A DNA stretch of 64,000 nucleotides. Origin: Pempheris klunzingeri. Taxonomy: Eukaryota > Chordata > Actinopteri > Acropomatiformes > Pempheridae. The first letter of the stretch is position 1. Every line of letters starts with the position of its first letter. Positions 39,785 to 50,845 of the stretch are shown in pieces. Both the position numbers and the translations under genes were made by a program. Below the pieces are notes generated by a model, which had not been told where the DNA came from, searched no databases, and saw only the letters and a program-made list of their open reading frames with translations. The stretch covers positions 2,493,506 to 2,557,505 of the forward strand of contig NC_092027.1 of the NCBI RefSeq assembly GCF_042242105.1, in the 5' to 3' direction.

Positions 39785-42339
39785 TGCCATATTTGTCCTG
39801 AAGCTCACCTTCCTCTTTCCTCTCTGTGTCCGTCTCTGGTTTTTTTGTCAAGTCACAGTGACTCTGTAGAAAACACTGGTCACATGACAGCAGCACCTAG
39901 ATGTCTCTGATACGGGTCAAATACTGATACAGCTGCCCTTTGGTGACACTAACAGATGTGTTTAAAGTGTCCTGAGAACCAGGATCTGACTCGCTGGACT
40001 GTATTCTGGTGTTCAAACCCTTTTTAATCTCAATTTTTTGCATAATTCAGGTCAATCTGACTCCCTGTCGTTGGATTTCAAACATTTTATTCTCAGTGCT
40101 TCGAACATGACAAAGATTTAAAGTCTCGGACTGTTTGAAGAAGAGAATGTTTCATTAGGCCCACAGTTAAGCTCCAGACAAACTACCGTGTTCGCAGCCT
40201 GTTGCAGCATCCGGATTTGCCGAGCAGATGCTGCGTCACCATGGCAACCGGTGTCACAATGACAGAACGTGATCATGTCGTCCAGAAAAACACAAATCTC
40301 AACCTGAAGCTTTCGCATGTGGCCTTTAAGCTTCGACGCTCGGATTAACAGAACCCAACATTTTATCGAAACTAATTTTAATTTGACGAGAACGTGGAAG
40401 AATAGGAGAACAGTCACATCCCTCCAGGTGTGTTTCACGTCCAGCTACTGTACACATGAGTCAGAGCGACGACTGTGACTCACTGAAACGTCTGTAATCA
40501 CGATTTCTGGACGACAACATCATCTTTCTCTCATCTCTCTGCCGCTTTAAGCTTCCAGTCTCTCTCGTATCCGCTAAATCCCTCCATCCAGCCACGAGTG
40601 TCCACACAGCTCCATCGCACCCCTCCCTAGCTGTCTTCGTCTCCATGGCAACAGCCTGGAGGTGACAGTTTCATTGACACAGGCGGAAAAGTAACCACAC
40701 ACACACACACACACACACACGGTGACCACATCTGACTCACATCTGGCCCAAGAAACTCACGTTCTGAGTGAAACCAGGAGGGAAGGGGAAACGCATTGAG
40801 CTGTTTTGGGTGACGACATTACAGGCTGGATTGTGGCGTGAGGGTCCCACAGCGCTCAGGTCGCATATTGATGAGCTGGTCAATAATTGGCACGATCAAC
40901 ATGAGCAGAATGCAGAGTCAGAACACGACAGGACGCCCTTCAGGGACTCAGGAGTGTATATATATATATATATATACACATGCCTACACGGTGACACACA
41001 TCTAAACAGACTTCACTGATCTGATGTCAGTTAGAAGAAGATCATCAACACTTTCAAGTCAAACTTTAAGTCAAATAACTCTCTGAGCACTTTGCTAAAT
41101 CTGTTTATTGGTTCTACATCTCCAGCTACTGCTTCTACTTCATCTATAACCTTTATTTGATCAGGTAATCTCACTGAGACCAAGATCTCTTCTGCAAGAA
41201 AAGACCTGAGCACAAAACAAACAAAGAGAAGCATCAGAGGCAATTAAAGACACCACTGAATATATCTGATTACTTTCACTTCCTCTCATCTTCTTCGACC
41301 CCTAATTTGATTTTCTATGTTTCCTCTACATCCTTTCCTTTCAGCAAACCCCAGAGGGAGGAGGCTGCATTAGTCTGTGGTGATTATAAGAATGTCTAAG
41401 CCTTTGCAGTGAGGCCTTTCTCGTCAAATCCAATGATTACTATGATGTTTTGAATCATTTCCTGCTACTGAACTCTATTATGGCTGATAAGAATATCTAA
41501 AAAAAGATTGTTTGAAGAAGAAATGCAAGTTTGGAACCATTATTTTCCTTTAAATATTTAAATCACTCCTGCCTGCAAGAATGAATTGAACATGTGATGA
41601 TATTCACCAGTAGCTCAACACAGACATCATCAAATCACACGTGCACACTGAAAATGATCCCAGACCTCATACAGAACGTGATGTTTCTCTCACACACTCA
41701 TCTGCAGTGCACATGGGTGACTCACAGTGTTATTATGGGATACATACAGGCTCACGCCGCCCACGCAGCTCTGCTCAGGCTTCATATAGAAACACTACAC
41801 ATGATTTATTGAGAACACACAACTCCAGTGACCTACAGACTGAAGCTGCAACAGTCACTCTGCTGCTTTTTAATCCATTTCCTCCAACACACAGGAAAGA
41901 ATCCCGTCCTGAATGTGGGCCACAACACAAGCTGGGAGGGAATAAGAATAATAATAATAATAATAAAAACACTTGCCTGTTCCTCCATCCTGTGAATCTA
42001 GCTGGATGATCTCCGGGCAAATGTTACTCCAAGTGAAGGGTGTGGAGAGGAGATCTTCAGGTGGTGGTGGAAAGCTTTGCAGGACCCGCCCGCCGGCGCT
42101 GCAAGCTGCAGGAAAAGAAACACCCCCAGTTAGGCGCTGTCCGTGGTACCAGCCGGCTGTGCCAGGAAGGACACGACCGCCTCCCCCTCCTCCCCACCGG
42201 GACACCCACCACTAGTGATCGGCATCATGCTTTTAACAGCTGGAGGAGGAGGAGGAGGCTTCTTTCTTCTGTTTCTGTGTCGGTCAAACGGTGAGCAGCA
42301 GCTTTTTCCCACCAGAATAAAGCCCCCACATCCGTGCAG

Positions 42340-42960
42340 AAGCAGCTGAAAGCGGACAGAAAGCGGGCACTCACCTGTCGTGGCTCCGGCCGGACAAAGG
42401 AAGCCGCAGCAGTCGGTTTTCTGCAGCAGCGCCTCCCTCCTGTTCTCTTCTACTTCTTCTCATGCAGGAGCTGCGAGGAGAACCGCACGTAAACGCACGC
42501 AGTTGTTTGTATTATTTTTTTCTCCCATCTGCTCCATCAGCCTATGAAGGACGAGGATGCTGGGGTGCCGTGCCGTGGCTCCGCCCCTCCGCTTTTACGT
42601 GCACAAGTCCGTGACTCTTCTGCATCATCACCGCATCCCGTGAGCCGAGGAGGCGCCCATGTCCTATTATGGCTGCGGCCTCCGCTCCCTTACTAAGTCA
42701 GCGCCCCTGACGTGAGCGCATGCGCGGAAGCTGAGCTCCTGAGGGTCGTGAGTGCGGTGGGGGTGGTCCCCCTCCTCCTCCTCCCCCTCCTCCCCCCTCG
42801 CTCGCTCCGGTGTCCTCCTCGCCTTCCCATGATGCCTCTCGCTGGCGACCTTGACAGGAGCTGCTGGGTGACTGATGCTGATGCTGCGGATGCTGATGCA
42901 AGCCGGGCCGTTACTACGGCAACGGGTTATGCGGCGCAAGCTCAGACGATGCTCCGGTTG
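42340..42960 (-). promoter_or_regulatory. slc2a3: CpG island, likely slc2a3 promoter with leader exon
   Basis: CpG-dense stretch. On the minus strand a strong donor (GACAG followed by GTGAGTGCC) at 42374 ends a probable leader exon beginning at 42375. An ATG within it is not in a phase that joins the transporter exons, so it would be an upstream ORF. The transcription start is not defined. Confidence 0.5.
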
Positions 42961-43754
42961 TAGAGATGATTACTTCACAAACCTCTTTCTCTGGATTTGC
43001 TGACGATTACAGTTTGTGAAGGTCCACCACACCAAGTGACACGTCAGTCAAACAATGGAGTCAGTGCAGCTCCACGGTCTCATGATCCTCTGGTGACTCA
43101 CAGAGAACAGCAGAAGTCAGCTGACTGCATCCTGGAGGTTTGTGCAACATGATTATGCAGTGGATTTAGCTTAATTCTGTTGGGCCACAGCTTCAGAACA
43201 ACTCTTAAACTGTGTTTCTCAGCAGCATAAGAGACTCCAGAGGAGCTGCTAACTGGACCTCACGGTGAGGTCGTTCTGTCAGCTTTGGTCACAAATAAAG
43301 TTTTAGAGTCAACATGGATGAAAAACCCTTCAAGTGCTCAAGAACCAGGTGGAATTTTAAGTTTAGTCTTTGTGTTTTTGTCCTGTTTTCACCCAAAAGT
43401 GTCCAAGTTTTAAAGTGCAATTGTTTTTTTCTAAACTCCTTTACTTTACTTGTACTTGTTATTTCCCTCCACTGTGATTTTACTCATTTCTTTTTCTTTT
43501 TTGAGGTTTTAGGCTCCATCAATAACTTGAATTATTGATTTGTCCCATTTCATATTTCTGGTATTTTAACAGCAAAACCCCATTCCTGTTTCCTGACTCT
43601 AGTCTTACTTTCCTCGACACATTCACACCAAAGAAACAGAACCAAGAACATGTTCCTCCTTCTGATAACCTCCTACTTTGAGTTTCCTAAATAACTTCCT
43701 GGACCCTATAAACCAGGATGCTGTGTAACCCAGGACCACCACAACAGGGTTCAA
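42961..43754. other. intergenic, nothing recognised
   Basis: No exon, RNA gene or clear repeat seen between the slc2a3 CpG island and the 3' end of cox6b1. Confidence 0.5.
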
Positions 43755-43865
43755 AGTGACAGTAAATAATTTATTTAGTTGTGTTTGTACAGAAAGAGCA
43801 GGTGCTTCACATTAAGATACGATGACGAGGAAAAGGAACTGAAGGAGGGAAAAGCATGTGTCTGT

Positions 43866-45971
43866 TCAGATCTTCCCGGGGAAATTTCCCGTCTCCAGCT
43901 GCTCGTCCCATTTCTGAACCTGCAGGAGAGAGAGGGAGAAAGAAAAGAGAGAAAGTCACTAAAGATTTCATGCTTAAGGGAAACACTGGAAGTTAAAGGA
44001 TCTACTGGACCAGTTCCAAAACTCTTTACACCCACCAGACATTTAGACACCAGGATATGTTAAAAAAAAGGCTCTCTGACATGATGTCACTAATATTTTT
44101 ACACACAGATTATGAGGTGATTGTGTGTGATTATTCCGTCATGCGACAGGCAGACATTTATGTAGTTACAGTTGCTCGCGGCAGTTTTTAAACGATGAAA
44201 TCAGTCTGTATTTGGTGTGACGTACCCAGGCCACGGGGCACAGGCTCCTGTAGACCCGGTGGTACCACTCGCAGGGAGCCGTGTCCAGGTCTTTGGCAGA
44301 CAGAGCTTTGTTACACCTGTGGAAATCTGCAGAGGACACAAGACGACATGTCAGAAACAACCAGCAGTGACCTCCAACATGAATATCAACACTTTCTATG
44401 AATGAACAAACCGTCCATCCATCAGAGAGGCTGACAAACAAATAGTACGGCTGACCGTCAAGCTTCGAGTGAGCCTGAAATATGGTCACAGAGCTCAGAA
44501 AATAATTCTCCTGATAAAATAAATCCAAGTGAACAATAAAAATGAGATTTGAATGACAGCTGAGACAGAAATAGAAATCTTGCACCTCTTCAGTTGGCTT
44601 CTAATAATAATAATACTACTACTACTAGAAATAATAATAGTTATTGTCCACAAAGGGCTCACAGGCTGGTTAAAACACAACATGCACAGCACAAACAACA
44701 ACTACAGACATGATTTAAATTTACAAATTCAGCAAAGTTATCACGTTTAGAACAAGAGACTTTTTGTAAATGTTCTTGGTTGCTGCAGCGACTCTAAAGT
44801 GTCTTCAGAGGGCAGTGTGGTGAATCCTTTGAGAAGAGATGAACAGGATCAGACTGTTGGGCTTTTTTACCATTTGCATTTTAAATGTACATCCCGGTGG
44901 TTTCTGCTCTGTCTCAGTAATTTAACCCTTTATAGGGCACTAGAACATTACTGGTGGTGAAAATCAGGGTCAGTGAAGTCACCATATATGGTTTCTTGCC
45001 GGTCTGTCATGCAGCCTGATTGTCGCTGACTGGCTCTGAGAAATCTGGTAGTTCTGCTGCCTCATGGTGGGGCAAGGGGCGGCATTTTGAACTCCCACTT
45101 GAGTATCCAAATACGGTCCCTTTGCCCGATAAAGGGTTAACTGGCTCCCCTGACAGAGGGGGCATTTAGTCCTCAGGACACTGAACAACATAATGACCTT
45201 TGTAGCAAAGGTGCAGTTTACTCTTGTGCCTTGTTCTTTGTGTAATGAGTTCCTGCAGCATCATGGAAGACTCAACACGGCTTTGATTTCAATACTGAAG
45301 TCTGGACATTTTTTAACTCGAACAAATTTTACATTTTTGGTAGGTGTTTAGCAGGATTTACACCTGCTGTCATGTTTCTTAGCCTCACCACATCCCTTTT
45401 TAAATCTACAATAATATATGAAATGACAAAGCATTCAAATGTTTGATCAAATGAACATAAAATATCTGTAGTTTCACTGCTTCAGCTCTTATGAAGACGG
45501 GACAATATGTGAAGTGCTCAAATGATGAGGGGAAAAACAAATCTGGAGGCTTTAACACACTGTTTTGCACTTTGACCTGCAGTTTCACTGTGGACACAAA
45601 AGCCGAAACACAAAAGGGATAAAGTTCAGACACACAGAGAAAGTTTTAGAGCAAATCAAGTGGTTACAAGTTCAGGTTGAATTCAGCGTAAGAGGAAATA
45701 AGAATAACTGTCCAGTGCTGCTCTGACATGATATTCTGAATCAGTGGCAGGATGGGGGGGGGGTATTAGGTAAGAAACGCCACCTGAGGGATCAGATCAA
45801 TCAGTCAGAGCCTTGATGGGGGTCTAGACTCGCTGTACTATGACAGTGAAGCTGTGTGAGTTTACCCAGATAGTTCTGGAAACAGTTGCGGGTCTGGTTG
45901 GTGTTGGGGAAGCGGGCGTCAAACGGAGCCGTCTTGTAGTTCTTGATCTTCTCCTCCATCACGTCAGACAT
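43866..45971 (-). CDS. cox6b1: Cytochrome c oxidase subunit 6B1
   Basis: Three coding exons in phase: 45866-45971, 44226-44326 and 43866-43919, giving 86 aa, exactly the mammalian COX6B1 length. The protein sits on the intermembrane-space side of respiratory complex IV, where it joins the two monomers. The sequence shows [11 protein letters not shown] near the start and the twin-cysteine CX9C (CFQNYLDFHRC) and CX10C ([12 protein letters not shown]) motifs that form disulfides through the Mia40 pathway. It ends GNFPGKI. The start ATG has a leader splice acceptor shortly upstream, and an untranslated first exon begins at 46632. A minus-strand AATAAA at 43770-43775 sets a 3' UTR of about 100 bases. 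COX6B1 is favoured over the testis form COX6B2 because of the ubiquitous-type promoter and the close match; a second paralogue cannot be excluded. Confidence 0.95.
43920..44225 (-). other. cox6b1 intron 2
   Basis: Short intron between the last two coding exons. Nothing else seen. Confidence 0.7.
44327..45865 (-). other. cox6b1 intron 1 of the coding part
   Basis: Intron that hosts a 211-bp TTAA-flanked element (44926-45136) and a short (AAT)/(ACT) run near 44600-44640. No exon seen. Confidence 0.6.
44926..45136. mobile_element. piggyBac-like MITE
   Basis: A 211-bp element with 14-bp terminal inverted repeats, CCCTTTATAGGGCA against CCCTTTATCGGGCA (one mismatch). It is bounded by TTAA at 44922-44925 and 45137-45140. 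There is no coding capacity. It lies inside a cox6b1 intron. Confidence 0.7.
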
Positions 45972-46631
45972 CTTTAAACTCCTGGATCACTGCAGAGGAC
46001 AAACAACATGAGAGCAACTATAAAGTGAGATCACGTTGACTAGAAGACACAGGAGACAGCCAACGGATCTACATTACAAGAGAGGGCAGTTTAATCCCCA
46101 AGACTAGCGCGGTGGATAACGTTAGCGTTGATCACCAACTGATAATATTTATCATTTATTCAATTTTAGGCTGGAATTAATCAGCTGTGTGGGGAGCCGG
46201 ATTTACAGGATGAGCCCACTAACAATAAAGAGATCTTCAGTTGTGCTCTTTGAGGTATGCATTTTGTAATAACACAGGAAATATTCAAATACACCTCTTT
46301 TCCAAACGGAGTTCCGCACAGCAGATCCGATTATGGTGCGTTCAAAGTCAACATGAAGCAGGTTTGGCTAACGTTAGTTGGGACTGAGACAGTTAGCTGC
46401 TTTTGAATAAATATCTATTATCAATAATAACCACTGTCATAAAGCTGTTCAATGAGGTTAAATATGGGTAGTTTAACGTCAAGCCTGGTTCGGTATTACT
46501 GGACGTTTGCTAACGACTGAGCAGATTTAGATTAACGCCAGATCACCACAGATAAATGACTGATAAATTACCACATTAACAACGTACAGGCGAAGCATTA
46601 AACATGCCGTTATAAAAGAAAAAGAGTTTAC
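45972..46631 (-). other. cox6b1 leader intron
   Basis: Intron between the untranslated first exon and the start-codon exon. Nothing else seen. Confidence 0.6.
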
Positions 46632-46760
46632 CTTTCACACAGACTTTCCTATTTAAAAAAAGATGCTAATCGGTTTCAGGCGATAATCTCAACCCTGGTT
46701 ATCCTCTGGCTGCTCACTCGCAAAGCATGCCGGGAAATAAAAATGGCGCTTGAGGTGATG
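46632..46760 (-). promoter_or_regulatory. cox6b1: cox6b1 leader exon and promoter with ZNF143/THAP11-type site
   Basis: On the minus strand a donor (GTGAAAG followed by GTAAAC) at 46631 ends a short leader exon. Just upstream, TTTCCCGGCATGCTTTGCG (46719-46738, minus) fits the ZNF143/THAP11 consensus TCCCANNATGCNTTGCG closely. Next to it, GCGCCATTTT resembles a YY1 site. Both are common at housekeeping mitochondrial genes. Confidence 0.6.
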
Positions 46761-46837
46761 TTTGAAAAGGGCGGCACCGCCACCTGCTGGACACTCCGAG
46801 CAGGTACAACTACAGGCCAGCACACACAACCAACCCC

Positions 46838-46972
46838 CTCATGATAATAATAATGATAATAATAATAATAACAATATTAATATTAATAATTATTATTATA
46901 ATATTAATAATAATGGTAGTAATAATAACAATAACAACAACAACAACAATAATAATAATAATAATAATACTG
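46838..46972. repeat. (AAT)n compound microsatellite
   Basis: Imperfect trinucleotide tract of AAT, ATT and AAC units. Confidence 0.9.
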
Positions 46973-47317
46973 AGCCTTAAAGTTCATCCTTAAGATAAGA
47001 TGAAGAGACTTTATTTATCTCATACTGGGGAAATTTACTTTCAAGGTCATATGTGACCCCATAAATTGCTTTAATGTGTTTCCCATTTACAAAAGATGAT
47101 CAGATTTTGCAGTTTATTTGCATCTCTCATAATATAATTTCTGTTTTTTCTTTTTATTATATTTTATAATAGTAATTTTCTTTGGGCGGATTCCTGCTTT
47201 AAAAAACAAAAACAAAAAAAGTAAAACAAACAAAGAGAAAAAACAAACATGTCTTTTATTTTCATTATTATTAGAACAGCTAATACATGTAAAACAACAT
47301 GTATATATCATATATAT

Positions 47318-47390
47318 CTCCTCTCCTCTCCTCTCCTCTCCTCTCCTCTCCTCTCCTCTCTCCTCCCCTCCCCTCCCCTCTCCTCTCCTC
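47318..47390. repeat. (CTCCT)n microsatellite
   Basis: Pentanucleotide run that reaches the stop codon of the lectin-like gene (TCA at 47391-47393). On the transcribed strand it is purine-rich and would begin the 3' UTR. Confidence 0.9.
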
Positions 47391-48720
47391 TCACTGTAGG
47401 GTGGCCTGCCTCCTCTCACAGATGCTCCTCAGCAGGTTGGAGCACCTGGAGGTGAACCAGCTCCTCCTGTAGTCGTCTCCTGGGGTGAGTCGACCACACA
47501 GCTCCCTGCTGTCACTTTTATCAGGCTCACGAGCCCAAAACCTGCAGAGAGGCAGAGGAGACACAGACAGACAGACAGACAGACAGACTGTTACCATGAC
47601 GACCACTACTCCTCCTCCTTATGCAAACACATCACGCCAACACAATGATGCACATTCACGATAAAAACAGCATTTAAATGCCACTGTACTTGATGCTGGA
47701 CTGTTTGTTGATGACTGGTTAACTTTACTTTAAAAACTAAAGGTGAAATCTATTCAGAATGAGCCTGGATTTGATTTTTCATTCATGAAAATATGTTTTT
47801 TTATTTATAAAATAAAAAAATGTACATCAACTCACTTTGTACTTTAAAGAACTGGTGATGATGATGATGAAAATAAAAAACTCTGACTGTCCAGTTTTGG
47901 ATAAACCAACTTTTAGGGGTTTGATTGTGAACTCAAACATTAAAAAAGAGAACAAATACGTGTTTATTACTGTTAAGTCTTGTGTTTCCTCTCCTGCTGC
48001 TGTGACTTCCTCATCAGGCACTTTTTCCCTTCAAGGTAGGTTCATTTGTTGTTTTAAAAATGTATTTTTATATCTGAACTTTATTGTTATCCTGAACAGA
48101 CTCAATCATTAAACAGTGAGGATATCTTTCTTCACAAAACTAATATTTCAGTCTGGGGATCTTCATCATTTTGATATGAGTTTTCATCCCAAGTTTCTAC
48201 ACTTGTGCGTCCTCACCGCTGAACCAGCAACATGTCACCAAAGCTGCAGGAATAGAGATCAGCGTCTGGTGACTCCCCACCCCAGGAGCCCCATTTGTCC
48301 CTGTTCAGCCCTCCTCCTCCTCCTCCTCCTCCTCCTCCTCCTCCTCCTCCCCCTGCCTGTTATTACTCACTGTGGTCCCTTCTCCACCAGGGAGCCGTCG
48401 CTCCACTTCCAGCCCCCGTCCCCACCGCTGCTCCTCAGGCCGAGCCAGTACGAGTCCCCCTGGCTCAGACTCTGGGCCTGATTCCACACAAACACCTGAG
48501 ACGTGTGTCAGAAAGTCCCGTCATTTCTCCCCCCTTGTCTCCGTAGAACATTTAACGTGCCCACATCTTAACTGGGATCATCTATGACACAATCTGAGTT
48601 ACATGTGACAGGAAACAGTGAAAGACAAAACCTCAGACGACCTCAAGCAGTAACTGCTTCTGCAGATGTCTCCCATATTTCATTTAGGTCTTAAATCTAT
48701 TCTTAACTTCTCTCCCTGAT

Positions 48721-48759
<39 letters not shown>

Positions 48760-48956
48760 GTTGCAATGTGTGTCCTTGCAGCTGATATTTCAGGGAGAAC
48801 ATCTCAAATGTTTACTGGACAGATGCAGATTTGGAGACAGATAAATGTGAACAGAAGAAGGTTTAATGAAAACTTAGTGGATGAAACACTTAAGGAAAAA
48901 TAATCAGAATGTGTTTAATTAATAAATCAAACTAGAAAATGATTGGACATAGCAGG

Positions 48957-49004
<48 letters not shown>

Positions 49005-50320
49005 CTCCTCCTCCTCTGTCCTCACTGTGGCCACAGCGCCCCCCAGTGCCATGCAGTGGTACTGGCTGCTGATCCAGTCAGCCCTGTCCTGACTGAACAG
49101 GAAACACTTCTCCCCCTGCGGCGTCCAGCTGGCTGGACACGGCCTGCACACTCTCTCTGTGTGAGAGGAGAAGAAGGAGGAAGGCGGATGAAATAAGTTA
49201 TCCTCAGAGTGGGTTTTAATCTGCTTCCAGCTCCAAGTGACCTTTTCACAACAGAACTGAACTTCAGCAGTTTTTCCAGCTGTGAAAACATCCCAATGTT
49301 GTTTAAAGTCGATATACAAGTACAAATGACATCATTATATGAATATAATACATTATCTAACGGCATTTTAGGTGTGAAGGGATGCGCTGAATGCCTGATG
49401 TCTCCCTGAGAGCAGAGAGAAAACATCTTGACGTGGTCATGCTTCAGCTGTTTGTGGTTTGTGTACTTTTGCAAATGACTCTGCAAATCAGAGCTGCTGG
49501 GTCAAACAGTTTTTGCAAATAACTCCTTGTGTTTAATCTGCAGATACATGTCTGACTGTCAGCTCTGACAGAAACACCTAATAACTCATTCTCAGATAGT
49601 CACTTCTGTGGAAATGATCTAAAACATGTAGTTCATACTATTCACCAACGTCTAAACACGTGAAAATGATGCTCCAACTATCAGCCAAGTTAACAAACAC
49701 TAAAACTGACATGAATGTTTGTGCAAATGTGCATTGAAACCTTTTATTTATTCAGGGGACTTTCACTGAGAGCCAGCGGCACGTACTGACACCTGGAAGC
49801 CGCCAAGCACCACCAAGACCACTGAGGGGAGCAGATTGTGGTGCTTTGGTCGAGGGAGCCTCAGTGGAGGTGATGAGGGAGAGGCAGACGTTTCTCCACC
49901 CATTTCAATTCTATCACATTCAAAATAAAATACATAAAACCATTTCCTTGTCAGGAATAAATGTATAAAAGTTGTGGTCTATCATATCAGTGACGGACAG
50001 ATGTTTGCATAAGTTGGGAGCGTTCTCATCAGCATTATATCATTCCTTAGCTCACACACCTGACCCTAGAGGGATTGTTTGGACTGTTTGAAGTGGGGTT
50101 GTATGAAGTAGGTCTACTTATCCACAGCCAGAGAACTTGGACGCTGAGCTGCTGTGGACGGTCGGGGTCGGAAGAGAGAAGAGACTTTCTGAGCCAAAAA
50201 TATCTACAAACAGGGACCCAGGTTCAAAGATACAGAACTGTCCTTTAACTCCAAGTCTCTGCTCACAAACAGCCCTTTGAAGACGTCAGACCAGGACAAA
50301 ATGTTCTCACTTTCCCAAGG

Positions 50321-50357
<37 letters not shown>

Positions 50358-50603
50358 TTGTGGGGGCCTCCCATAGGCACAATGTGTACTGTAACTAAAG
50401 AATACGAACCTATCCCCGACCCCGACCCTTTTCCAAACCTTAACCATCACCGAAGAAATATTTTGACACTTTTAGTTTTCTCACTAACAAAAGCATAGTT
50501 TAGAAAACTTGTGTTCTCCTAGTGGGGTCCAGCGAAACACTGGGGGCCCCACACTGTGAGGGTTCTCCCTGTTCTCTGGCCCCACTAAGTCAGTAATACA
50601 AGA

Positions 50604-50634
<31 letters not shown>

Positions 50635-50814
50635 GCTTACCACCGGTGGTGGAGTTGCTGACTGGGCAGTACTGGTTCAGAGCTGGGTACCTGGAGAACA
50701 GGATGTGATAGGACTGGTTGAGCTTCTGCAGTCTGTTTGTCAGATCTCTCAGTTTGGTTTCCTGCAGCGTCGACCGTGACTGGAACACCAAGGTGAGCTG
50801 AACCACTGCGATAT

Positions 50815-50845
<31 letters not shown>

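Larger units (their letters stand above)
35792..42374 (-). other. slc2a3 5' intron region
   Basis: About 6.6 kb between the first certain coding exon and the CpG-island exon. It includes (GGA)n and (GA)n at 35815-35940, (AC)n at about 36037-36069, 39753-39780 and 40697-40720, (TA)n near 40957, and a TTAA-flanked element at 37549-37992. It presumably holds the small start-codon exon, which I could not fix. Confidence 0.5.
46761..47390. other. repeat-rich intergenic segment
   Basis: Holds an (AAT)n-type microsatellite (about 46838-46972), AT-rich sequence with several minus-strand AATAAA signals (for example 47113-47118) that could end the lectin-like transcript, and a (CTCCT)n run at about 47318-47390. 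Confidence 0.6.
49157..50640 (-). other. lectin-like gene intron with dispersed repeats
   Basis: Contains a repeat-like segment at about 49990-50290 and a (CA)-bounded dispersed repeat at 50322-50632. No exon seen. Confidence 0.5.

Noticed and set aside
40768-41019. Plus-strand 83-codon frame ending in a TA repeat
   Set aside because: Low-complexity end, no family match, and lies in the slc2a3 5' intron.
42667-42963. Short frames on both strands in the CpG island
   Set aside because: GC-rich promoter sequence, no splice phase that joins slc2a3, no family match.
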